In this document: positions 1 to 8,321 of the stretch, one piece after another
How the letters are laid out: each line of letters opens with the position of its first letter
Position numbering within the stretch: the stretch's first letter is position 1
Assembly (NCBI RefSeq): GCF_000236685.1
Contig: NC_016633.1
Coordinates: forward strand, 434,001-498,000
Length of the DNA: 64,000 bases
DNA from: Sphaerochaeta pleomorpha str. Grapes
GTDB lineage: Bacteria > Spirochaetota > Spirochaetia > Sphaerochaetales > Sphaerochaetaceae
Reading direction: 5' to 3'
The notes under the pieces: generated by a model
The model's database searches: none
Told to the model about the DNA's origin: nothing
The model's input: only the letters and a program-made list of their open reading frames with translations
Made by a program: the position numbers and the translations under genes

Positions 1-2
1 AG

Positions 3-308
3 GCAAAGAAGGCTGGCAAAAAAATTGTCGCCACTGGGACGACAAGCGTAAGGACTCTGGAAAGTGCCTTCAATGTAGAACAACAGCTGCTCGCCCCCGG
101 CTTAAACAGGACAAACCTATTTATCATGCCCGGTTACCAGTGGAAGGTTGTCGACCAACTTCTCACCAATTTCCATACCCCGGAATCTACCTTGCTGGTG
201 CTAGTATCAACCTTCGCCGGCAGAGACCATATCATGGGGGCCTATGCCCATGCCGTAGAAGAGAGATATCGCTTCTATAGCTATGGGGATGCAATGTTCA
301 TACGCTAG
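3..308 (+). CDS. queA: S-adenosylmethionine:tRNA ribosyltransferase-isomerase QueA, C-terminal part
   Basis: Only the last 101 codons lie in the window; the gene is open at the left edge. QueA transfers and isomerises the ribose of S-adenosylmethionine onto preQ1 in tRNA, the penultimate-stage step of queuosine synthesis. The visible family blocks are [13 protein letters not shown] near the left edge, [11 protein letters not shown], and the C-terminal [19 protein letters not shown] signature. The TAG stop overlaps the stop of the convergent tmk gene by 4 bp. tgt, an earlier step of the same pathway, is encoded at 24 kb in this window. Family assignment is near certain. Confidence 0.95.
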   Translation, partial: AKKAGKKIVATGTTSVRTLESAFNVEQQLLAPGLNRTNLFIMPGYQWKVVDQLLTNFHTPESTLLVLVSTFAGRDHIMGAYAHAVEERYRFYSYGDAMFIR

Positions 309-910
309 AACAGAACTTTTTGGATCTGTCGGGCAATTTCCTCCTTGGGAAGGAGCCCGTCGATCCTGACAAGGATGACCTCCTTGGAAAGGGTAGAGAA
401 GATTCTCTCATAGTTATGCTTTACCTTTTCCAAGAAATCCTTCTTTTCGAACAGTTCCTCGGTGAGTCCCCGACCGGTTATTCTTCTCAGGCACTCTTCG
501 ACCGGTGTATCGATGTAAAATATATATTGAGGAGCCGGGAAATCATTTATACTGGCAATTTTATCGTAGTCGCATTCAACCCCCTGATAGGCAAGCGAAG
601 AATAGAAATATCTGTCACAGATGACCATTTTTCCACTTTCCAGGTCATTGACAATCCCATTGATTGGATTATACAGGTGATCCTCCCTGTCTGCGGCATA
701 CAGCATGGCCAGGGCAAGCGGGGTAGTCACTATCTGTTTTTGCAATACGGATCTTACCAGGCGACCTATCGGTTTGTCGGTAGGCTCAAAAGTTGCCCTG
801 CAGGATATGTCCGACCGATCACAGGCCTCTGCAAGTAATTTCATCTGGGTTGTGGTCCCCGCTCCGTCCAATCCTTCGAAAACAACGAAATTATGTAAAA
901 CTGAAGGCAT
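305..910 (-). CDS. tmk: Thymidylate kinase
   Basis: 201 aa, usual length for the family. It phosphorylates dTMP to dTDP with ATP in the cytosol. The P-loop [10 protein letters not shown] lies at about residues 14-23; the usual Lys-Ser of the loop is replaced by Thr-Thr, as in many bacterial TMKs of the GAGKTT/GAGTTT type. The [12 protein letters not shown] substrate block is at about residues 99-110. The start ATG is preceded by AAGGAG at 6-7 nt. The gene is convergent with queA (4-bp stop overlap) and divergent from tamB. Confidence 0.93.
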   Translation of the reverse strand: MPSVLHNFVVFEGLDGAGTTTQMKLLAEACDRSDISCRATFEPTDKPIGRLVRSVLQKQIVTTPLALAMLYAADREDHLYNPINGIVNDLESGKMVICDRYFYSSLAYQGVECDYDKIASINDFPAPQYIFYIDTPVEECLRRITGRGLTEELFEKKDFLEKVKHNYERIFSTLSKEVILVRIDGLLPKEEIARQIQKVLF

Positions 911-1026
911 AGTAATTCTCCTTGGTTCTAATATGGTATCGTAAACAATACAGGCAGTAAATCTGTTTCTCTCGCAAAAACACCTACAGTTTACCTTTCA
1001 TCTTCACCTTAGGCTCACCAAAAGTG

Positions 1027-1055
1027 ATGCCAAACCAAAAACAATAAGATATACT
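1027..1055 (+). promoter_or_regulatory. Candidate sigma-70 promoter of tamB-bamA
   Basis: ATGCCA (1027-1032), 17-bp spacer, TATACT (1050-1055). This would start transcription about 15 nt before the TTG start of tamB, just upstream of an AAAGGTG ribosome site (1061-1067). The -35 box is only a moderate match. Confidence 0.4.
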
Positions 1056-1075
1056 GTTGCAAAGGTGCGCTAATT

Positions 1076-4000
1076 TTGAGATACCATACAACCGCCAAAG
1101 ACATAGCAGTTTCCATTCTCGTCGTACTTTCCTGTATGGCGATTTGTCTGTATGGTATTCTTTCTTTCCAAATGGGTAATCCCGCACAACCCTTGGCCGA
1201 TTTTATCCTTGGCCGATTTGACCGGGGAGGAAACCTCTCCATAACAGCTGAAACCCTTGACCGTGGTTTTTTCAAGAAAATCGAGCTGAACAAAATCAGC
1301 GTTACCGATTCCGGGACTACACCCTTTACAGCGGAGAGCCTTTTGGTCCAAGAACCGCTGCAAACCGTTTTGCTTTCGTTTTTCCAGGGAAACAGGACTT
1401 TTTCTTTGGAAGCCCAGAATCCTGTGCTCGATATGACAGTATCGAATTTGTCTTTCAACTCCCAGGGTTCTTCGCTTCCGAATCGATTCCTCAATTCCTG
1501 GTTGAACAGAAATTCTTTGTCGTTCACTGCAAATTCCCTTTCTGCGAACCTTTCACTGCCTCAGTTGGCAACCAGCATCGAGGATGCCGATGTTTCTTTG
1601 AAACTGGGAAAAAATCTATCATTTGTGTCACTCACAGCAGCCATCGGTGAAGGAAATCTTACCTATGGGAACGATTCGTTCCATGCAAAAACCATTACAC
1701 TCTCCTTTAATAAGCAATTGCAGCTGCAATTGCTTGCCCAATCGGCAATCTCTCATTTTGCAGACTCTGACATTTCCTTCTCGAAGCTAGTTATCCAATC
1801 CCAGTTTCCTTCTTTCAACCTATCCGAAGGCGTAACGGTATTTGATGTTTCGCTCGGAGCATTGACATTGGCAAGGAGTGAAGGAATATTCACTATTCCG
1901 AATCTCTCCGGAAAGCTAACGCTCGAGAAAGCTAAGCCTTCGCTTGCCGAGGCTTCCTTCGATTCTTTGCGCTTTGAAAGCAACGATTACCTGGTAACGA
2001 TGCCTACAAGCAGTGCCAATGCAAAATTCTTGGAAAATTCCATGCTCATTGGCTTCGGTACAAAAGAAGGGGAAAACATCACCCTTGTAAAGTCGGGGGA
2101 GGAACCGGTTGTATTCAACTCCTTGCAGGGATCAGTCGAATTACAGGACGGCGGACGCCAATACGCCCAGCTTTCCCTGCGTGAGCTTGAGACAAGCCTC
2201 TTTGGCTGGAAGATTTCCCTAGGCAATATACAGGTTTCAGCACAGGGGCTTGCTGACAGTAAAGGGTATCAGAGCCTTGACCTATCAATGGAAACCGGTA
2301 CCTCACTGCTCTGGGAAAAACAGAATATTAGCCTGGCAAGCCCTCTTTCCTTATCCCTGCACTTCACACAGTATTTCTCAAAGCTTTCCAGTTCCGTTGA
2401 TCTCACTTCGCTCACCACTAACCTTGCAAAGGGAAACTTCTCACTCTCCACCGGATATCAGAATGATTTTGGGCAGCAGCAAATCCAGACAGAGCTCTCC
2501 TACGGGGACCAATTATCCATCTATGCCCTATATGACCTCCCCAGTTCACAAAAAGGAACCCTTTCTTTGGATTCCCGCCTCCAAAACCTTGACATTACTG
2601 CTTTCCAGACTGTTATCGATACCTATGCCCCCTTCTTGAACCCGTATCTTTCCGAGGACTCCCTCCTGACCGGAAACTTCTCTTTCCAGTCAACGCAGGG
2701 GAAAGGAAAACTCTTTGGCTTCGATGGTACTTTGTCTGCCGACTTAGCCCTTTTGGGCCTTTCGGTCGGCAACAGGACCCTTAATGCTGGCTCCACATTG
2801 CTGGCCCATATAAACACAGACTCGGTAGCCATAGATTCCATGACCCTGACGACTTCGGGGTATCGAATGCTCTTCAATGGGACAACAGCCATCGGCACCT
2901 GGCTTCCTTCCGGCAACCTGTCACTTTCCAACGTGGCTGATGGTTCAACCTTGTTTTCCGTCGGGTTCTCCCCCTTCCCTCCGAAAAAATACCGTTTTTC
3001 CATAACGACACCCCTGATGGAATCCTTTGCGATCGACGGGAGCATTGAACAGGGCAATGTGGGAACGGTTTTCAGCCAAGCCACGTTGTCCCTGTTGGAT
3101 AAAAACTATCCCTTGGATATTGATTTCTCTGCCAATACCCTTGATTTCAATCTCCAAAGCGGAAAGGAATTGTCGGTGGCAGCTTCTTTCATTCCCCCTG
3201 TCTCGGTACAGGTGAAGAGCAAAAAGTTGCCCATACCTACGATTTCTTTCCTGAAGGATTCGCAGATTACGGGGAACCTTTCGTTTACCATCAACAATTT
3301 GCATGACTGGGAATTGCTATCCGATACCATCAATGTTGAGCCGTTGTATCTTTTCGGCAAGAATTATTCGTTATCAGGTTCGCTTTCCGCTATTCCCACG
3401 AGGATCAAAATCGATTCCCTGTCACTCTCTGATGGGTCCAAGGACTTTGTTGGGAACTTCCTTTACCAAGGAACAGAAATTATCGAGAACGTACAGGCCA
3501 AACTGATGCAGCCTTTTACTGTATCCTTTGCTATGGATGATTCGGACAGACAGCGTTTTGAAATCGCCCTGTCTTCAGAAGGTGAAAGGATAGAGGGGAT
3601 AACGACTATCAAGGCCCTGGACCTGGGAAGCCTGAACCCACAGCTAGCAGGTTTGCTGCTCGATGCCTCCTTTGTAGGATTTACCGATTTTTCCGAAATC
3701 CTGGATATAGATGGGAACCTCACTCTTTCGAGTACCGATGCCTGGAAGAAGCCACTTTCGGCGAAAACCGACATCATTGTCAAAAACAATTTGCTTACGT
3801 TTGACAATGCAACTGTCACATATGGAGAATCGTCCATAGAGGATTTCGCGCTTTCTTTGGATACGGATAAAGGCCTTCTCACTTCACTCGGTCGGTTTGT
3901 TTCTGTCAAACACCTCGTCTACAAAGACCAGGACACCCATTTCAACTATACCTTCGACCTTGGCTTTACCCCTGCAGAGAGTATTTTTGACCTATCCGGC

Positions 4001-5743
4001 ACTATTAAAAACATTCACGAAAACCAATTGACGGCAACGCTGTCGGTCACTGATATTCTGCTTCTTGGAGAAAAAGGTATTTCAGACGGGATCTATACTA
4101 TTTCCTATCAGAATGGTGACCTGAAAGTGGATAGTTCCCTTTTGAAGCTTGGCTATGATTTACATACCAATTCTTTCTCGGGATCCCTGGACAAGCGGTT
4201 TGGAGTCGGAGGTGATTTTATTGGCTCCTTGAACCAGGAAAATATTTACCTGGAAGCAGACAATATTTTCTTCCCGCTTCCTTTGCTCAACAGGATATTC
4301 CCCAAACCGATACTTACGTTCCTTGAAGGCAACGTCGAGGGGGAAATGCTCCTCAGCGGGGCTCCGGCAAACTTGAAAGTCTATGGACAACTGTTTGTGG
4401 ACAATGTCAAACTACAGATATTCTGGCTTCAAAAGGATATTGTCTCAGCCAAGAACGTAACGGCTTCTTTCAACGGCGAACGCGGTACTACCTCCTTCTT
4501 CCCCTTCTTCTCGACCAATCTCACGACAGGGGAGACTGTCCAAGGCAGAGGAAAGGTTTCCGCATCCCTGAATGGCCTTTCGATTTCCAATTATCAGATA
4601 AATGCCACCACTGACTCAGGTTCTGTTTTCATTTGGCTCCCCATACTTGATATCGACGCAGACATCAAGGCCTATGCAAGTGGGGATTTTGAGCTTTCCG
4701 GCGTAGGGAATGAAACATGGATTTCCGGTGATGTACTCATTGAGAACGCTTCTATGAGCATGGGTATCAAGGACTTACCCCCTTGGTATCTAGCGGGCCA
4801 TACGACAAGTACCGATTTCAACATTACTACAGGAAAGAACGTTTCCTTCTTCTATCCAAACCCTGTAAACCCGATTATCAATGCAACCATCAACGAAAAC
4901 CAAAAGCTTGCATTCCTGTATGACCATAAGAGCAAGGTTTTCAACCTTGATGGGGTCTTTTCCTTCCGAAGCGGTGAAATCTTTTATTTCCAGAAAAATT
5001 TCTTTATCACCGAAGGCTCCCTCTCGTTACATACCGATGCCCTCTCCGGCCAGGATGGTATCCAACCCAAGATCAATCTCAGAGCAAAGATGGCAGACTT
5101 TGACACCAGCGGGAACAGGGTAGACATCTATCTCGTTTTGCGTGAAAGCACCTTGACCAACCTCAACCCGACCTTCGAGAGTGTCCCCTCAAAGGATATC
5201 AATGAAATACTTGAAATCCTTGGTCAGAGTATATTGCCAACCGGCGCCTACGGCCAGGTAAACCTCTCAAGTGTGGCTTCACTTGCTGTTGCAGCTACCG
5301 ACGTCGCGGAACGCCTGGGCCTGATAACCAACAACGGGACTACTGATCTTACCGAAATCATCCGGATATCCCTAGGGCTGGACATGTTCAGTCTCAGGAG
5401 CAATATCGTACAGAATGTTTTGATCGAGGCCTTGCCTGGCAGTACCTATTCTTCCACATCCAGTCCCTTGGCAAGATACCTCAATAATACGACAATGTTT
5501 ATGGGCAAATATATCGGCAACAATTCCTTTTTGCAGGCGCTTCTGCACTTGACTGCAATGGATAGTTCAAAAGTTACCAGGTCTTTCCTTGTCCCTGACC
5601 TTTCTCTCGATTTGGAACTTTCGCTGGAATGGAACAACCCTCTCAGTACCTTCTCGCTTTTTACTCAGCCGAATGAGTTGTCGGTTTACAATATTTTGGA
5701 TACCATTGGTTTTAGTGTAACCCGCAGGATAGTACTGCGTTAG
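1076..5743 (+). CDS. tamB: TamB-family inter-membrane / outer-membrane biogenesis protein
   Basis: 1555 aa. TamB/AsmA-like proteins span the periplasm as a long beta-taco groove and work with BamA-family proteins in outer-membrane assembly or lipid transport. One N-terminal membrane anchor is visible (about residues 9-31, IAVSILVVLSCMAICLYG). The rest is long, repetitive beta-strand sequence rich in Ser, Thr, Leu and Asn. The DUF490/TamB C-terminal domain occupies the last 350 residues or so. The start is TTG with AAAGGTG 8 nt upstream; the next ATG (about 1135) would cut the anchor. bamA follows after 20 bp, which supports a joint role. I recall the same tamB-bamA order in Treponema pallidum (tp0325-tp0326). 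Confidence 0.85.
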   Translation: MRYHTTAKDIAVSILVVLSCMAICLYGILSFQMGNPAQPLADFILGRFDRGGNLSITAETLDRGFFKKIELNKISVTDSGTTPFTAESLLVQEPLQTVLLSFFQGNRTFSLEAQNPVLDMTVSNLSFNSQGSSLPNRFLNSWLNRNSLSFTANSLSANLSLPQLATSIEDADVSLKLGKNLSFVSLTAAIGEGNLTYGNDSFHAKTITLSFNKQLQLQLLAQSAISHFADSDISFSKLVIQSQFPSFNLSEGVTVFDVSLGALTLARSEGIFTIPNLSGKLTLEKAKPSLAEASFDSLRFESNDYLVTMPTSSANAKFLENSMLIGFGTKEGENITLVKSGEEPVVFNSLQGSVELQDGGRQYAQLSLRELETSLFGWKISLGNIQVSAQGLADSKGYQSLDLSMETGTSLLWEKQNISLASPLSLSLHFTQYFSKLSSSVDLTSLTTNLAKGNFSLSTGYQNDFGQQQIQTELSYGDQLSIYALYDLPSSQKGTLSLDSRLQNLDITAFQTVIDTYAPFLNPYLSEDSLLTGNFSFQSTQGKGKLFGFDGTLSADLALLGLSVGNRTLNAGSTLLAHINTDSVAIDSMTLTTSGYRMLFNGTTAIGTWLPSGNLSLSNVADGSTLFSVGFSPFPPKKYRFSITTPLMESFAIDGSIEQGNVGTVFSQATLSLLDKNYPLDIDFSANTLDFNLQSGKELSVAASFIPPVSVQVKSKKLPIPTISFLKDSQITGNLSFTINNLHDWELLSDTINVEPLYLFGKNYSLSGSLSAIPTRIKIDSLSLSDGSKDFVGNFLYQGTEIIENVQAKLMQPFTVSFAMDDSDRQRFEIALSSEGERIEGITTIKALDLGSLNPQLAGLLLDASFVGFTDFSEILDIDGNLTLSSTDAWKKPLSAKTDIIVKNNLLTFDNATVTYGESSIEDFALSLDTDKGLLTSLGRFVSVKHLVYKDQDTHFNYTFDLGFTPAESIFDLSGTIKNIHENQLTATLSVTDILLLGEKGISDGIYTISYQNGDLKVDSSLLKLGYDLHTNSFSGSLDKRFGVGGDFIGSLNQENIYLEADNIFFPLPLLNRIFPKPILTFLEGNVEGEMLLSGAPANLKVYGQLFVDNVKLQIFWLQKDIVSAKNVTASFNGERGTTSFFPFFSTNLTTGETVQGRGKVSASLNGLSISNYQINATTDSGSVFIWLPILDIDADIKAYASGDFELSGVGNETWISGDVLIENASMSMGIKDLPPWYLAGHTTSTDFNITTGKNVSFFYPNPVNPIINATINENQKLAFLYDHKSKVFNLDGVFSFRSGEIFYFQKNFFITEGSLSLHTDALSGQDGIQPKINLRAKMADFDTSGNRVDIYLVLRESTLTNLNPTFESVPSKDINEILEILGQSILPTGAYGQVNLSSVASLAVAATDVAERLGLITNNGTTDLTEIIRISLGLDMFSLRSNIVQNVLIEALPGSTYSSTSSPLARYLNNTTMFMGKYIGNNSFLQALLHLTAMDSSKVTRSFLVPDLSLDLELSLEWNNPLSTFSLFTQPNELSVYNILDTIGFSVTRRIVLR

Positions 5744-5763
5744 TCATATAAATAGGAGTCATC

Positions 5764-8319
5764 ATGAACAACCGGAAAATGCATAGGGTCTTGAGCCTTT
5801 TGCTTGTATTTTTCTTTACGGCATCAGTATTGGTTGCAGCAGAAGAAACCCCTTGGTATACAGGGAAAAAAATAGTTTCATTTGAAAATATTGGACTTCA
5901 GAATGTACCGGAAAGCAAAGTGGCTGATCTTCAATATAAATATATCGGCAAAGTGTTTACCGATGAACTTTTCAACGAATTGCAGGGAGAACTCTACGCC
6001 CAGGACAATTTTCTCTATTTTTTAGCAGATGCCCAGCGAACCGGAGAGGGCGACAATGATTTGAAAATTGTCATGACTTTCTATGAGCTCCCCTATGTAA
6101 ACTCGGCAGTAATAACCGGAAATGATGGGATAAAAACCAAAGCAATCGAGGAGGCCCTGACCGTTCGCCAGGGATCATTCCTCCAAGACCAGAACCTTGA
6201 GAATTCAAAAGAGGCTGTAAAGGAAATTTATTTTGCCAAAGGTTTCCCTGATGTCAAGATTTCTTCTGAGTATACGGTCGACGAGGCAACAAACAAAGCT
6301 ACGGTAACCTATTCCATCGAGGAAGGCCCCCAGAAGAAAATCGGTGAGATCTTATTCGAAGGCAATGAGAAACTTAATTCAGACCTTTTGAAAAAACAGA
6401 TTGAAAGCAAGGCTACAAGTTATTTCAATGCAGGGTATTACACACAGAAAACCATCGACTCCGACAAAGAAAAACTGGTTACTTTCTACAGGAACAACGG
6501 ATATATCGATGCAAAGGTCACTGATGTAAGAACCGAGGATATTAGTTCTGAAGATGACAAATTCACGAGACTAAGGGTCGTCTATTCTATCGTAGAAGGT
6601 CCACAGTGGTTGTTCGGGGGAATCACGGTAGAAGGAAACGAAGTCTTCACCGCCGAGCAGTTCCAGAGCCTTGTCACCTTGAAAACCGGTTCTATCTTGG
6701 ATTATTCCAAGGTGCAGTCAGAAATTTCAACAGTTGCCGACCTGTATTGGAATAACGGGTATATTTTCAACACCTTGTCGACCAAGGAGATCCGTGACGA
6801 GCAAACCAATACCATTTCCTATATTTTGACCGTCGTGGAAAACCAGCAGGCGGTTATCGAGGATATAAGGCTCGAGGGTCTGACAAAGACAAAGCCATAT
6901 GTATTCATGCGGGAACTTACCTTCAAGGTAGGGGATATTTTCAGTAAAGAAAAACTGATCAAGAGTGCCCAGAACATTTACAATACCCTTATCGTTACCG
7001 ATGTCCAATTCGATATCCTCAACGGGACACAGGAAGGCACGGTCATCCCAGTCTACAAGATTACCGAAGGAAACCAGATGGATATCCAGTTCGGTGCAAC
7101 CTTCGGGGGGAATGTCGACGGTTTCCCGGTAAGCGGATTTTTGCAGTGGTCGGACAAGAACCTCGGGGGAACGGGAAGGGATCTTTCCATTTCCACAAAC
7201 CTGAGCCCTGACACCCAGAGTATTTCCCTTTCCTTTTCAGATGGCTGGGTCGGAGACCGGCGTTGGAGCAACGGGTTGACCTTCTCTTTCGAACGGAGTT
7301 TCAAGGATTCCGTGCTGCAGACCTCAACGGAAGGGGATTACTACACGGGGCATGAGACAGACAGCAGTACGACCCCCTATCCTCTGGGCTATTCCAGTTA
7401 TGAGAGTTACGAAGCTGCCAACAAGGCTCTCCCTTCATCCGAATATCTCATGGATTATTACTATTTCCGTCTGGCTGTCGGCTATAATACCGGTTATAAA
7501 TTTATGTTTGATGCTGGTTCCCTGACAGTCTCGAGCGGGCTTTCCATCGGTTTGAACAAAGCCGTATATGACAAGGATCTCTATGACCCCTATGAAAGCC
7601 TCATCTACAAATATGGCGAACAATGGCAATTTTCCAACCGCCTGACACTTGGTCTCTCCTGGGATGGAAGGGATTTGATCGAGAATACCACAAAAGGGTA
7701 CCTGCTCAGCCAGAATTTCACCTATGCCGGAGGATTCCTATTTGGATTATCGAATTACATCCGTTCCACAACCAGTGCCAGCGGGTATATTTCCCTGTTC
7801 ACCTTTACCTTGGATGACAAACCTGCACATGGGGTATTGGGTGTAACCTCCTCGGTGAACATCATGCTCCCCCAGTATTACAACAACGGGGAAGACGGTG
7901 GCTGGGGATGGCATGACCCGAAACTCGGTGCTACCAAGTATGAGATGCTCTACATCGATGGTATGAACATCGGACGTGGTTTCAATGTCGTCTATGACCA
8001 GTCCTTCCTTTTCGATAACCAGATATCACTCAGTGTTCCCCTTGCGCAGAACATTTTGTCTGCCGAGGTCTTTGCCAGTGCCACGGGGGTAGCCTCCTAC
8101 CTAAGCGATTTGAAAGGATGGGGATCGCTCAACTGGTACTTTGCCATGGGCGCAGGCATCAAGCTCAAGATACCAGGGTTCCCCCTTGGACTCTACCTTG
8201 TCAAGAATGCCACCTACAGTGACTCAAGCTTTGCCTGGGATGCAGGGACGATTTTCACCACTTCTAGTGATACCAGTGGTTTGAAACTGGTTCTCGCCAT
8301 TACGACGACCCTCTATTGA
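5764..8319 (+). CDS. bamA: Outer-membrane protein assembly factor BamA (Omp85)
   Basis: 851 aa. It is the central beta-barrel insertase of the outer membrane. A Sec signal peptide covers about residues 1-26 and ends near VLVAAEE. Five POTRA repeats follow, roughly residues 31-105, 106-186, 187-277, 278-357 and 358-435. They are recognisable by recurring EGN, YxxxGY and the closing EGP/EGN turns. The barrel takes the remainder and ends in Leu-Tyr, the aromatic C-terminal signal of outer-membrane proteins. AGGAG precedes the ATG. It is co-directional with tamB (20-bp gap) and mutS (2-bp gap). The barrel proves that the organism has an outer membrane. Confidence 0.93.
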   Translation: MNNRKMHRVLSLLLVFFFTASVLVAAEETPWYTGKKIVSFENIGLQNVPESKVADLQYKYIGKVFTDELFNELQGELYAQDNFLYFLADAQRTGEGDNDLKIVMTFYELPYVNSAVITGNDGIKTKAIEEALTVRQGSFLQDQNLENSKEAVKEIYFAKGFPDVKISSEYTVDEATNKATVTYSIEEGPQKKIGEILFEGNEKLNSDLLKKQIESKATSYFNAGYYTQKTIDSDKEKLVTFYRNNGYIDAKVTDVRTEDISSEDDKFTRLRVVYSIVEGPQWLFGGITVEGNEVFTAEQFQSLVTLKTGSILDYSKVQSEISTVADLYWNNGYIFNTLSTKEIRDEQTNTISYILTVVENQQAVIEDIRLEGLTKTKPYVFMRELTFKVGDIFSKEKLIKSAQNIYNTLIVTDVQFDILNGTQEGTVIPVYKITEGNQMDIQFGATFGGNVDGFPVSGFLQWSDKNLGGTGRDLSISTNLSPDTQSISLSFSDGWVGDRRWSNGLTFSFERSFKDSVLQTSTEGDYYTGHETDSSTTPYPLGYSSYESYEAANKALPSSEYLMDYYYFRLAVGYNTGYKFMFDAGSLTVSSGLSIGLNKAVYDKDLYDPYESLIYKYGEQWQFSNRLTLGLSWDGRDLIENTTKGYLLSQNFTYAGGFLFGLSNYIRSTTSASGYISLFTFTLDDKPAHGVLGVTSSVNIMLPQYYNNGEDGGWGWHDPKLGATKYEMLYIDGMNIGRGFNVVYDQSFLFDNQISLSVPLAQNILSAEVFASATGVASYLSDLKGWGSLNWYFAMGAGIKLKIPGFPLGLYLVKNATYSDSSFAWDAGTIFTTSSDTSGLKLVLAITTTLY

Positions 8320-8321
8320 CC

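Noticed and set aside
320-838. 172-aa plus-strand open frame opposite tmk
   Set aside because: It is an antisense shadow of a well-supported gene, with no homology that I recognise.
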